64,000 nt of DNA, taken from NCBI GenBank assembly GCA_025617745.1, contig CM046858.1, forward strand, positions 50,847,925 to 50,911,924, written 5' to 3'. Positions within the stretch are counted from its first letter, which is position 1. The number at the start of each line of letters is the position of its first letter. This document shows positions 1 through 10,767 of this stretch, in pieces. The position numbers and the translations under genes are program-made. The DNA comes from Heliocidaris erythrogramma. Taxonomy: Eukaryota > Echinodermata > Echinoidea > Camarodonta > Echinometridae. The notes under the pieces were generated by a model. That model worked only from the letters and a program-made list of their open reading frames with translations. It was not told the origin of the DNA and made no database searches.

Positions 1-1170
1 TGTTTTGCGATTTTGACAAGTTATCAGTATGTGGTTTCTAAGAGAGCTTATCGTCAATTATTATACCTAAGAATTTAGTAGTTTTCACTTTTTCGATAGT
101 TATGTTATCAAAAAGAATATTACCAGGCAGGGATTGAAGAGTATTGCTGAAGAGCATGTAATTTGTTTTCTTTAGGTTTAGAGACAACTTATTCGCTTTT
201 ATCCAATCCGTAACACGTTTCAGCTCGGAATTGACTGTTGAAAGTAAAATTGTAGGGTCTCGATGGGAAAAAAAGAGATTGGAATCGTCAGCAAACAATA
301 TGAAAGATAAAATGGAGGAAGATTTATAAAAGTCATTGATGTATAAGATAAAAAGCAGTGGTCCTAGGAGAGATCCATATGGTACTCCACAATTTACTGG
401 TTTAATAGAACTGTGCCCGTTGAGTGATACATATTGGTTTCTATTAGAAAGGTAGTTCCTGAACCACCCCAAGGCCTTTCCTCTAATCCCGTAATGGGAT
501 AATTTATGTAATAAAATAGTGTGATCAATAGTGTCAAAGACCTTGGAGAAGTCCAGGAAGATTCCAACCGTGTGTGATGCTTTATCGATGGCGCTGGTTA
601 TTGTGTTAATAAGAGTTAAGACTGCTTGGGAAGTGCTTTGTTTTTCTCTGAATCCAAATTGGAAATTGCAAAAAATATTGTTGTCTTTAAGAAAGGATAC
701 CGTACGTTTGTATAATATTTTTTCAAGGATTTTTGATAGTGAAGTTAGGAGTGATATGGGTCTGTAATTACTAAGGCTGAGTTTATTTCCTTTTTTTTAA
801 ATAGGGACGACTTTTGCAGTTTTCATTTTGATGGGAACCACGCCTGAGTTTAGAGACAGATTAAAAATGTGCATTAGGGGTTCTGCTATTTGAAATACTA
901 CTTGTTTTAGTATACAGTTGTCTAGGGAATCGCGGCCTTGGCTTTTTTTATTAGGTAGATCATTTATTATATTAAATACTTCGTAAACAGTGACAGGAGT
1001 GAAAAATATCGTGTTTGAGACTGGGTTATCCAGATAATTGAGAAATGATTTGTTTTAATATATGAGGAATGTTTTTGGCCAAGTCTTCTCCAATGTTTGC
1101 AAAGTATGTGTTAAAAAATTCGGCTAGACGGTTAGGTTCAAAGATGACAGAACGCTTTGTTCAATTTGTG
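1..1170 (-). pseudogene. CR1/Jockey-like LINE reverse transcriptase fragment, 5' and 3' incomplete
   Basis: Read on the minus strand from about 1165 down to 1, this encodes the fingers and palm of a non-LTR retrotransposon reverse transcriptase. In order one sees SNYRPISLL (about 760), QFGFREKQST (about 645), the first catalytic aspartate in FLDFSKVFDTIDH (about 545), GVPYGSLLGPLLF (about 370) and the catalytic FADD box (about 285). These are the usual RT blocks 1 to 5. A TAA stop at about 799-801 interrupts the block before SNYRPIS, and the reading frame is disturbed near 1030, so the copy is dead. The endonuclease half is absent. The element runs off the left edge of the window. The family is non-LTR of the CR1/Jockey/L2 group; I cannot place it more finely. 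Confidence 0.88.
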
Positions 1171-1202
1171 AGATCTGAGCTTTAGGTGAGCCTTTATTGC
1201 AG

Positions 1203-1330
1203 CCGATCCACAAAATATCCTAGGCTAAACCTAGGATTGTTATCATGACTATCCCAGAATGAACCTAGTACAGAGATTCCTCTCGTCACTATTGACACAG
1301 GATCCTAGGTAATCCACGGATCGCAAGGTC
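1203..1330 (-). repeat. Dispersed repeat, second copy at 20290-20405 in opposite orientation
   Basis: The segment contains GTCAATAGTGACGAGAGG and GATATTTTGTGGATC on its minus strand. Both strings, with similar spacing, recur on the plus strand at about 20310 and 20390. The two copies differ by many substitutions, so this is an old interspersed repeat. No coding capacity is visible. Confidence 0.6.
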
Positions 1331-1367
1331 CAACATATGTCGTGTATGTTGTGCTGCTCCCATTGTT

Positions 1368-1560
1368 CAGTGGCGGATCCAGTCATTGTCAGACGGGCTG
1401 TTTTTGTGGGGGTGGGGATGCAAATCCCAAGTATGGCTGCAACCCTTCAATGTCGGGGTTAGAGGGCGGTGGCCCAAGAAGGTCATGACTTTTCTCTCAT
1501 TTAGCAAGCACACAGGCGTAATGCTTAGTCGCTGACGAGGTTTAGTAGCATATTCCGCAT
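1368..1560. mobile_element. One end of a hAT-like MITE
   Basis: The sequence CAGTGGCGGATCCAG at 1368 matches the terminal sequence of the complete small element at 47562-47870 (CAGGGGCGGATCC) and of the one at 52889-53103. A G-rich run follows, as in those copies. I could not find the opposite end or a target-site duplication, so the boundary at 1560 is arbitrary. Confidence 0.35.
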
Positions 1561-1599
1561 TTCACACCTCGGGGGCTGCCGTTTTTTAAATTAAATTAA

Positions 1600-3398
1600 A
1601 TTTTATTTTGAGATCCCTTCCTCCGCCGTGGAAAAATGTTGATGACAGAGCCCCTCTTCACTCCCAATAAAATGAATTTTAGCCCTTGGACCCTGCTCCC
1701 ATACCCTCCAAAGTAAGACTTTTGCCCCGGCCGGCCATGCATCTCTCCAGCTCCCTTCTCTTCTTTGGGGACACCACTTCCCCCTTTCCCCGGCAATTCA
1801 AGATCTTAGCACCAGCTACATTAACCCCCCCCCCCCCACCACACACACACTCCCTAGCGATTCAAGAATTTTTTAGCACTCGACCCTGTCCCCTTTCCCC
1901 CGGCTATTCAGTATTTTTATTTTGCCCCTTTCCCACCCCACCTACCCCCCCCCCCCCCCCAGTGATTTGGCAGTTTTAGCGGTTGGCCCCCCCCCCCTTC
2001 CCTCGGTTTTTTTAGAATTTTTAGCGCCCTTTCCCGGCAATGCCCATCGATTCGATTTGTTGGGGCTCAATCACCCTTCCAGCTGTTTAAAAAAATTTAG
2101 CGCCGACCCCCTCAGATCTTCCCCAGCCTTTGAAATCTCTAGCCCCGCCCCCTGCCCTCCGCCCTCACCAGTGATCATTTTTAGCGCTGGACACCCTCCC
2201 TTTTTCCCATGCAATGCCCAGCGCTTCATTCATTTTTTTGCTCAACACCCATCCCCCTCCTCCCCAGCTTTCAAAAACTTAGTGCCACCCAACGGCTTTT
2301 AAAAATTTGCTCAGCGCCCACCCCTCCCCCATCCCCTGCTATCAAGGGCTTTTTAAAAAAGCTCTGGATCCCCTCCCCTTTTCTCGGCTTTGTAAAATTT
2401 AAGCGTCCACTTCCTCTTTTCCCAGCAATTCATGTTTTGTTTTGTTTTTAACTCTCCCTTTCCTCGGCTTTTTAAATTTTTAGAGCCCCCTTCCCCCACA
2501 ATGCCTAGCAATTCGATATTTTAGCGCTTGAACCCCCCCCCCCCCCTTTTCCTGGATACTTCTCCAGCTTTTAAGATGTTAGCGCTCTTTTCCTGGGCAT
2601 TTTAGAACTTGAACGCTGCCCCAGCCCCCTCCCACAGTGCCCAACGATTAGATATTATAGCGCCTCTCCTTTTTTTCCCAGCATTTCAATGTTTTAGTGC
2701 TCAGTGCCCCCCCCCCCCCCTGGCTCTTCAATAACTTTAGCTCCGTCCCACCCCCTCCGCTTCCGCCGTACCTAGCGTTTCAACATTTTACCATTCGACC
2801 CCCTCCGCTTTTTTTGGCTTTTTCAAAGGTTGACACCCCTTATTGCCGACATGGCAAGCGATTCGACTTTTTTTCGCTGAACCTCCGCCCCTAGGCTTTT
2901 TAATATTTAGCTCTGCCCCCCCCCCCCCCCGCCCTTCTTAGCAATCAACATTTTTAGCGCACGACCCCTCCCCTTTTTCCGGTTGTTCAAAATTTTGTCA
3001 TCCGACCCCCTCCCCTTTTTCGGCGATATTGAATTCAAACACTCGAACACCCCCCCCCCCCCCCCCCCACTTCCTCGGATTTTTAGAATTTTTAGCGCCC
3101 TAATTTCCCCGGCAATGCCCAGCAATTCGATTTGTTAGGGCTCAATCACCCTTCCAGCTGTTTAAAACATTTAGCGCCGACCCTCTCAAATCTTCCCCAG
3201 CCTCTGAAATCTCTATCCCCGCTCCCTCCCCTCCGCCCTCACCAGCGATCATTTTTAGCTCTGGACGCTCTACTCTTTTCACGCCTTTTCACGCATTTTA
3301 GCGCCTCCTTCCCATCCAATGCCCAGCGTTTTCATTTTTTTTATCGCTCAATCCCCATTCCCCTCCTGCCCAGCTTTTCAAAAAAATTTAGTGCCACC
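1600..3398. repeat. Degenerate C-rich minisatellite, left part
   Basis: Diverged units of roughly 40-60 bp follow the pattern of a poly-C run, then CCCTTTTTCCCGGC, ATTC, and TTTTTAGCGCTCGAC. Blocks are also duplicated at larger scale: the segment around 2060-2170 recurs at 3140-3250, and the one around 2280-2350 recurs at 6818-6890. Open frames across it are low-complexity proline-rich and I do not regard them as genes. The array continues at 6818-7403 and is split by the LTR element between. Confidence 0.85.
3394..3398. repeat. 5-bp target-site duplication CCACC, left copy
   Basis: CCACC immediately precedes the left LTR. The same five bases follow the right LTR at 6818-6822. Joining the flanks restores a GTGCCACCCAAC string that exists uninterrupted at about 2282, which supports insertion into the C-rich repeat. 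Confidence 0.75.
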
Positions 3399-3717
3399 TT
3401 TTGTATACTCTTAAGAATGACAAAGAGTATGATGTCGACTGTATGAGTTTTGGGCATACCAGATGACTGTATGGGTTTTGGGCATACAAGTGTCCATTTT
3501 ATTCAGAGCTCTCACTTTATATAGACACAGCCTAACAATCGGCTGGTCATCATCACGGTAGTGTAGGTCATACTAGTGACACATGACATTTGGGTCGAGT
3601 TTAATGGACCCTCATAATGGAGTGTCATATACAGAGACCAGAATAAGCTGTCATTACAAATATAAACAATATACATCATTTAGGGACTTAAGACACATTT
3701 ACTTTGCAAACACAATA
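3399..3717 (-). repeat. 3' LTR (minus orientation)
   Basis: This 319-bp LTR has the same length as the copy at 6499-6817 and differs from it at only a few positions. Inside is a short tandem duplication of GACTGTATGGGTTTTGGGCA. Its first copy has changes here (ATGAG for ATGGG, CATACCAGA for CATACAAGT). Near identity of the pair implies a fairly recent insertion. Confidence 0.85.
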
Positions 3718-3731
3718 TCCCTCCCTCTCTT
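3718..3731 (-). other. Polypurine tract of the LTR element
   Basis: On the minus strand the 14 bases directly upstream of the downstream LTR are all purine (AAGAGAGGGAGGGA). This is where the plus-strand primer of an LTR retrotransposon is expected, and it fixes the element's orientation. Confidence 0.7.
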
Positions 3732-5360
3732 GAAACTGAAAATCATACCTTATGACAAAACTAAAGAAATTATGCATTTCTTTACACTTGCTAAAATTAC
3801 AGGCTGTTGGGAGTATACATTGCATTAAAGAACTGGAATTTGACCATCTTTGAAACAAATTATCTGAAAACTGAATTTTATAGAATCATAATTACTTGTG
3901 CAGACTCAACAACTCCCTAGAAACAAATATAAAACGCACATATTATAGCTAAATCATTCAAAGTCAACTGACTACACAAAGGCATACAACTGAGATATAT
4001 ACCTAATTACAAATCACTCAAATTCTGCTACGTTCATTATAAGAGCTCATAAGATTCCAAACATTCGTGAATAACCACCAAGAAATAGAAAAGAATAAAA
4101 CTGTTAAGTTATCGAATACTATAGAGAGTAATGGAAGATTAATAATGATAATCACAGAGCTCAGCTTGAAATATATTTATAAAAACACCGAACAAGAGCA
4201 ATAACGAATTGCTGTCAAATAGATTTACTCTAGTTAAGATATAATTGAGAAGGGCACGCAACTTGAGAACCTGGTCATCAATCGATTCCAAAGAGTTTTA
4301 TCAACCCAGTGGCATTGATCCTGATTGACCAAACAATCAACATAACTTAACAAACTACGTCATACACGAAATCAGTTATCAATCAAACTGTTCCAGTTTT
4401 CCTTTTAACCAGAAACATAGTGATCACGATAAATCGATTGATCGTCATAAACTTCAATACACATGCATTAATACAAAAATGCCTGGTGGTAGGATCTGAC
4501 CACACAATGTCAACAAAATGTACATGTGACGTCATTTAAATGCAGGATCGGAAGACCATGAGCAAAAATATTGTCGACTAACTTTGACTGCAATGCACTA
4601 TTCAGCTATTCTCAAATTCTTAAAAAGTTTAAATGCTTGTAAGAAAATACTGAGTACATCAAGATAAATATCCAAATCTATGAATGAAACTGACTGCTAA
4701 TTAACACTTTAGACAGTTACAAATGACTGTCTGTGGCAACAATAATCAATGGCATGACAATATTCCTCGCAGAACTTAATATGCATGAAGTGTCGATTCT
4801 GAATAAAAGTAAACGAGAGTGCACCTTCTTAGCAAAGTACCAACTGTCATGGTGACCGTGACAAAGTATAGTAGTCTCGTGCGACTGGCACATGACTGAC
4901 AAAAAATATTCCTTGACTGTAAACAAAAGTAAAAATTAAACTTAAAAAAGAATATAGAAACTGATTGATTTAAAAAGGATTTAAGGCTTATATCTCTCTT
5001 TCTCTCTTTTCTTTCCAAGAATACAAAACAACTAAATATGAACTGAACGACTGCTTACATGTACCTCGACTCTACAAGACTGGTATCATCTGATTATAAA
5101 AATAATAATGACTGATGCATGATGACTAAAATTGTTCAAATCTTTTAACTAAGTTCATTGTTCGCTTTAATCTGGCATTTCCCTTTATTGTTCGATTGTA
5201 GAAGCTCACGAAAATGGTTCATTGTAAGAATGTTATGATCAACACAAAACGATATAAGTACATGTATAAAATCCTCCTGGGGTCAACTGAAAACAGCTAC
5301 ATGCTAATTTTCACAATCAATTCTGTGACAAATCTAGGGTTCGGCTAATCGTGGTCGTGG

Positions 5361-5490
5361 ATAGGTCCATGTAATCAGGTAAATTGTCGGTACATACGTT
5401 CTGAGAGGCTTACTGCTATAATCGCTAGGTCCATGTAATCAGGTAAATTGTCGGTACATACGTTCTGAGACGCTGACTGCTATAATCGCT
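5361..5490. repeat. 64-bp tandem duplication inside the LTR element
   Basis: The unit beginning TAGGTCCATGTAATCAGG is repeated once, head to tail, with a few substitutions (GAGAGGCTTACTG versus GAGACGCTGACTG). It lies downstream of the acidic open frame on the minus strand, in what would be the element's 3' region. Confidence 0.75.
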
Positions 5491-5493
5491 AAA

Positions 5494-5973
5494 TCAAGCT
5501 CGGTTTCTCGTCTGTGATCGCGGATCGATGGTTGGATCACCATCACGGGTCGTGATGATCTCAGGCACTGAACAAGTAGATTGCTCGTCGTCGGGAGCGG
5601 AATCTGGATGTCGCTTGGGTGTGGCGTTACTATCGTCTGCCCATTCATCTTCTCTGTAGACGTTGTCGAGGTTTCGGCTCATGTCGTCACCTTTCCTAAG
5701 TGGAAGCAGGATCTGCGCAGCGTCTAGCTGGCGGTCGTCGGGGCTGTCATACTGTCGCTCGAACATGTCGATATCGTCAACCTCTGGCTCTGGAACTTTG
5801 AAATGGTCTGGAATATCTGGGGGCTCTGGATCCTGCTTCTCTGGAAGCAGATCGTCCTGCACAGCTGTGTCGGGCTGGCAGTCGTCATCGAGGCAGTGGC
5901 GCTGGCGCTCGATATCCTCATCTCTGGATTTGCCTGGTGGCTCTCTCCCATGCTTCGCGAGGAGTGAAAGCAT
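5494..5973 (-). CDS. Acidic hypothetical protein encoded in the LTR element
   Basis: This minus-strand frame of 159 codons is rich in Asp, Glu, Pro and Arg, with no membrane segment, zinc knuckle or enzyme motif. It begins 20 bp downstream of the end of the gag-like frame, so the two may be one original polyprotein separated by a frame change and a stop. I recognise no family. It could be the divergent C-terminal part of gag, or simply an open frame left by an internal deletion. Confidence 0.4.
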   Translation of the reverse strand: MLSLLAKHGREPPGKSRDEDIERQRHCLDDDCQPDTAVQDDLLPEKQDPEPPDIPDHFKVPEPEVDDIDMFERQYDSPDDRQLDAAQILLPLRKGDDMSRNLDNVYREDEWADDSNATPKRHPDSAPDDEQSTCSVPEIITTRDGDPTIDPRSQTRNRA

Positions 5974-5993
5974 ACTCTGCGCAGCGTCAAACT

Positions 5994-6328
5994 CTAATTA
6001 ATGTAATATACCTCGTAGTCGCCGTCGCCGTCATAGCTTGTAACTAGAGATTCTTCCTCGACAGCTGGTGTCGGATTGAAATAGTTCGAAAAAGCCTTCA
6101 CTGCCACCTCGTAGTTGTCGTGGCCGTCCTGGCTGCTAACTGAGGGAGCGAGTTCCTCGAACAAATCTTGGAGGGCGTCTCCTCCAAGATACAGCAATAG
6201 TCCAAACTTCTGACTAGCTAATGTTACCCCTGATGCTTGCACAGATAATTCTGGAATCCTCCCAGCCACTCCAGCCAACGGGGCGTTGTCTCGCACAAGC
6301 GAAACATAAATGGTGCGGGTCGATCCAT
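5994..6328 (-). pseudogene. Ty3/gypsy-like gag, N-terminal part, frameshifted
   Basis: On the minus strand an ATG at 6328 opens a frame starting MDRPAPFMF and containing WLEWLGGFQNYL. This ends at a stop near 6226. The neighbouring frame then carries GLLLYLGGDALQDLFEEL and YEVAVKAFSNYFNP and ends at 5994. This order (M.RP.PF, a Trp-rich helix, then FE-L---YE-A---L--YF-P) is typical of gag capsid regions in gypsy elements of invertebrates. A single-base frame change around 6226-6250 separates the halves, so this copy cannot make the full product. The protein would normally form the virus-like particle of the retrotransposon. Confidence 0.65.
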
Positions 6329-6484
6329 CTCTCTCGAAGTCGAAGCTCAGTCTCTCTTTCTTATTTCCTTCTCTTGTGCCGTATGTTTTCTGACATAACT
6401 CATCTCCTCTCCTTTTTTTATAGGCTAAATGCCTAGTAGTAGTACTTTCCCTTCCTTCTCAGTGGAAGCCGAATAGTAGGCTTC

Positions 6485-6498
6485 ATCCTCGTCGCCAA
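6485..6498 (-). other. Putative primer-binding site of the LTR element
   Basis: On the minus strand the sequence TGGCGACGAGGATG starts one base after the end of the upstream LTR. Gypsy-type elements commonly carry a TGGCGAC-type string here, complementary to a tRNA 3' end. Which tRNA is not determined. Confidence 0.55.
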
Positions 6499-6817
6499 TT
6501 TTGTATACTCTTAAGAATGACAAAGAGTAAGATGTTGACTGTATGGGTTTTGGGCATACAAGTTGACTGTATGGGTTTTGGGCATACAAGTGTCCATTTT
6601 ATTCAGAGCTCTCACTTTATATAGACACAGCCTAACAATCGGCTGGTCATCATCACGGTAGTGTAGGTCATACTAGTGACACATGACATTTGGGTCGAGT
6701 TTAATGGACCCTCATAATGGAGTGTCATATACAGAGACCAGAATAAGCTGTCATTACAAATATAAACAATATACATCATTTAGGGACTTAAGACACATTT
6801 ACTTTGCAATCACAATA
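6499..6817 (-). repeat. 5' LTR (minus orientation)
   Basis: This is the partner of 3399-3717 and has the same 319-bp length. It carries two near-identical copies of the GACTGTATGGGTTTTGGGCA motif. Being upstream in the minus orientation, it would hold the promoter of the element. The TATATAG string near 6618 is on the plus strand and is not evidence for that. Confidence 0.85.
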
Positions 6818-7403
6818 CCACCCAACAGTTTTTTAAAAAGTTTGTTCAGCGCCCTCCCCTCCCCCCTATTCCCTGCTATCAAGGGATTTTTTTAAAGTTC
6901 TGGACACTTCCTCTTTTCTCGGCTTTGTAAATTTTAAGCGTTCACTTCCTCTTTTACCGGCAATTCATGGTCTTTTTTTTTTTTGGCTCTCCCCTTTCCT
7001 TGGCTTTTTAAAATTTTAGAGCCCCTTTCCCCCACAATGCCTAGCAATTTGATATTTTAGCGCTCGACTCCCCCCCCCCCCCCCCCCCCCCCCTCCGAGC
7101 TTTTCAGCACTTCTCCGGCCTTTAAGATGTTAGCGCTCTTTTCCTAGGCTTTTAGAACTTGAACGCTGCCCCAGCCCCCGCCCTTTTTCCCAGCATATTT
7201 CAATGTTTTAGCGCTCAACCCCCCCCCCCCCCCCCTTGGCTCTTCATTAACTTTAGCTCCGCCTCCACCCTCCCTAGCGATTCAACATTTTAGCACTCGA
7301 CCCCTAACTCCCGCCATGGCCATTGATTTGACTTTTTGCGCTCAACCCCGCCCTAGGCTTTTTAAATTTTAGCTCTGTCCTCCCCCCCCCCCCCCCCCCC
7401 CCG
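6818..7403. repeat. Degenerate C-rich minisatellite, right part
   Basis: This is the same family as 1600-3398, with TTTTAGCGCTCGAC followed by poly-C runs (7069-7093, 7211-7235, 7381-7403). The segment 6820-6900 parallels 2285-2360 closely, so the LTR element landed within a duplicated block. I see no gene here. Confidence 0.85.
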
Positions 7404-7650
7404 CCTAAAATAAAATGACACTATTTCCAATCCCGAGTGTCCAAACTTATTTACATTGGTATACGACCGAGTGGTATATTTTTTTTATTTTTTGCCCGTA
7501 GAAACCCAATTTCTTCAATTTTACCCGGGAAATTTTGCAATCGACCACTGAAATTTAACGGTTTCGATTTTTATACATTGATAAACGGTTTTTCAAATTC
7601 TCCCTTCTAAACTTGGGAGCAAAATAAACGAGAATAGTCAAGGAATTTAG

Positions 7651-8012
7651 CAAGGAGAGCGAAAGAGAATTCTTTCAAATGTTGAACCTTTGCAGATGTT
7701 AAATACACTTTACCCTTTCTTTTATAAATTAACATGTTAGCTCAAGAAAATTGCAAGATTATCTTGCACATGCAGTAAGGAGAGCGAAAGAATTCTTTCA
7801 AATGTTGAACCTTTGCAGATGTTAAATACACTTAACCCTTTCTTTTATAAATTAACATGTTAGCTCAAGAAAATTGCAAGATTATCTTGTACATGTAGCA
7901 AGGAGAGCGAAAGAATTCTTTCAAATGTTGAACCTTTAAATACACTTTACCCTTTAATTTCTTTCATAAATTAACATGTTAGCTCAAAAAAATTGCAAGA
8001 TGATCTTGCCAA
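7651..8012. repeat. Three-copy tandem repeat, unit about 125 bp
   Basis: Units start at about 7651, 7777 and 7899 with CAAGGAGAGCGAAAG or a close variant. They continue through TTCAAATGTTGAACC and AACATGTTAGCTCAA. The third unit lacks an eight-base GCAGATGT-type segment. No coding potential is seen. Confidence 0.9.
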
Positions 8013-10690
8013 AAAGAATGAGTAATTTCCCCCTATATTTGTGATTATTATTATCACTATTTGGAATTCGTGGTTAAATTTACATCAGTCAAAATCAACA
8101 TTTGCATTCATTTATTACATGTGCGTAGCTTTAGTTAGGACCCTTTCATTTTGTGAACAAAATTTGACACGGACATCGACATCATCACTAGACACTAAGT
8201 CTTGAAAATGAATGTAGCCGTAGGCCTAATTGAAATTCGTCCGTCGTAATTTTCTCAGCGATTTAACTTCAGAATATGTAGAACCAAGATATTTAAATAA
8301 ATTCGCATTAACCCCTGAACATGCTGAATAAAATGACTATTTAGCGGCTGGAAACAAAGTGCGTAGCTTTGCCCTTGAGGTCTCCCATCAAACAGCATAT
8401 TGCTGTGTTTAAACAGTACAGTATGGCTAGATCTAGAGTCGAGTGGCCAAGTCTGCGCAGTGCCCATATCTGCGCACACGCGTAACTGCACGATTCTAAT
8501 AAAATAAAAGAGCAAACAAAGGGGGCGTGGCACTTGGCATAAGTGCCACAAAGACCAAAAAGGACCTTTATGTACCCTAAAGTGGACGTACCCCCAAAAT
8601 GACTTTTGTGTTTCCAAAAAAAAGACTGCTTTGTAGCCCTGCAGCCTAATTTCTCTTTTATTTTTCACATTTTTTGTTGTTTTTCAATTAGTTTATTTTT
8701 ACTTTTTGTTGTTTTTCAATTAGATTTAGTGTTACCCTATTGGAATATGCAAGAAAAATCAAATTGAAGTCATTTATATTTTTTTAAACCCTAACCCTAA
8801 CCCAATCAAATTGAAGTCATTTATTATCCTTCTATTTTCCTTCTATATCATCCATCCTTCTATATCTCTGTAATCTTCATGCTTTAATCATCTTTCTATT
8901 ATTAAGTTTTTTTCTATTTCCCTTCAATCTATCCATCCATCTTTATACATGTATATCCTTTCATTATTCTCTCTCTGTGACCTTTCACTCTTCCATCAAA
9001 TCATCTCATCTCTCCCTGTATCCTCTTTCAGTTCATCCCTCCATCAATGTCATGTCAGTTTCTATCTTTCCATCCATCCATATTTATATCCTTCTATTCT
9101 TCTGTATCATCCATCCTTCTATCTCTGTAATCAGGTAGAGAAGGAATGTACAATACATCAAATGAAGATTTCTGCCTCTGCCATTGCCAGATCAGAAATA
9201 ACCAGCCATTTTCAAGTAAACAATGACCTCTATGCATAAATGTTTATAATAATGATAATACTCATGTCAACAAAACTAATAACAAGAATGAAAATAAATA
9301 TTTGAGTCTTAATCATAATTTTATTTTCCTGTAATATACATGTATAATCTAACCCTTCCAATATTTATTATCCATCTATCTGTTATTTTTATTTTCATTA
9401 TGGAATAGATCATCTTCAATATTTCATTATTTCACTCTTTTATTATTTCTTCCATCCATTTAAGATATCCAATTAAGATGCATGATTATTTAAACAAGTA
9501 CCAGTAAGTGACCAAAATGCTTACTACTACTAATAATAATACAGATAATGGTGATCATAATTCTAATATAAATACGTTTATAATAATGATGGTAATAATA
9601 CTCATGATAACAAAATTAATAATAAGAATGACAATAATTTGTGTCTTTATCATTATTCTTATGTTCATTATGGAATAATCTCTGTCACCTTCCAACATTT
9701 TATCAATAGTGCTATCATAATAAAGATAATAAAATGATAATGATTATGATAAAAACTACTTATGATAAATATTATTCATTACGACTTTAGATCGCGTAGA
9801 ACGCTTTGGTCTCATTTCATGCTGTTGCCACCAATGAAAGTTCGGAGGTGATATTTTGAAATTCATGGGATTCAAACCCATGCAACGTAGCATTAAAATT
9901 CAACCATTGGAATATTTAAGCGATCAGGGTACTCGTGTTTAAGGCATGCATGTGCAGACCTCCAACATCTGATGTTCAGAATTCAGAATTTCTGATGAAA
10001 ATTCAGAACATGTCATGTGAAATGGTTTTAGTAAAAATATCAACCTCAAACATGCAAATTCATATTCTGGGGTTTCATTTGCAAAGGAAATGTCAGCCAT
10101 CTTACCCAAAATATTTTGAGATAAAGTTATAATCAAATATAAACTGCAGTATGCCCCTAGAAGATCAAAAATTAAACTGTTACCATGAGTGAAAACTTTC
10201 AAATCCAGCAGTTCACTGAGGCAGTTACTGCTGGCTTCCTCCCCTCGGAGTTCAGGCATCAGGCACCTGAATTTGAATTTATTATTATTAATCTTCCTTT
10301 GCTTTACAAAATCAACATATATTCGTAACATAACAATTACAAAAGCAAACATGTCAAATAAAGTTAAACAAACTAAAGTAATATATCACGAACTAAAGTA
10401 ATATAATGAGGAAGACGAGGAGACCTTTAAAAGCTGGGCTTGTAAATTAGGTCCCTCAATATTAAAACAAAATATAACAATGTTTGTAAACAATGAATGG
10501 TAAACACAACTTGATTCCAGCTAATCTGGAAACTGTCTAATACTGTGCTAACTAAACAAATTTTAAGGTTATAGAAAATAAACTATTTACACGAAAAATG
10601 GATAGGTTAAAGGATGGAGGCGAAGATAGAGAGAGAGGGGGAGCATGAAATTAAGAAAGAACATTTTGTAGACAAAGTCATATTTCATAA
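8013..10690. other. AT-rich stretch without a recognisable gene
   Basis: I find no coding exon here. The stretch contains three CCCTAA-like units at about 8788-8804, pyrimidine-rich TCCATCCTTCTAT-type simple repeats at 8820-9130, and AATAATGATAAT-type simple sequence at 9240-9770. Short open frames are not supported by codon structure or any recognised family. Confidence 0.6.
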
Positions 10691-10767
10691 TACATTACTA
10701 GCATCAACTATCGCTAAAACATAATTCTAATTGTCATAAAGGTATTTATTCAAAAGATAAACTTTTA
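10691..10767 (-). pseudogene. 3' end of a LINE ORF, separated from 14002-14398 by the foldback insertion
   Basis: On the minus strand, just outside the foldback element, the frame reads KVYLLNKYLYDN and then stops at 10727-10729. This looks like the C-terminal tail of CR1/L2-type ORF2 proteins, and it follows naturally from FKQKMK at the other side of the insertion (about 14002). The frames on the two sides differ by a small slip. Confidence 0.5.

Larger units (their letters stand above)
3399..6817 (-). mobile_element. Non-autonomous gypsy-like LTR retrotransposon with gag remnant and no pol
   Basis: Two direct repeats of 319 bp bound the element (3399-3717 and 6499-6817). Orientation is minus. 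A TGGCGACGAGGATG string, which looks like a primer-binding site, lies just inside the upstream LTR at about 6485-6498. A polypurine tract, AAGAGAGGGAGGGA on the minus strand, abuts the downstream LTR at 3718-3731. CCACC duplications flank it. A gag-like reading frame sits near the primer-binding site, but the 2.8-kb interior has no protease, reverse transcriptase, RNase H or integrase. It is therefore a deletion derivative that would need enzymes from another element. The LTR ends (TATTGTG to ACAAAA on the minus strand) are not the textbook TG..CA, though TG and CA occur three and three bases inside. Confidence 0.85.

Noticed and set aside
531-767. 78-codon plus-strand frame
   Set aside because: Antisense shadow of the LINE reverse transcriptase on the minus strand.
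1686-2894. Proline-rich plus-strand open frames
   Set aside because: Low-complexity translation of the C-rich minisatellite.
8786-8806. Telomere-like CCCTAA repeat (about three units)
   Set aside because: Too short to be a telomere; an interstitial trace or chance in AT-rich sequence.
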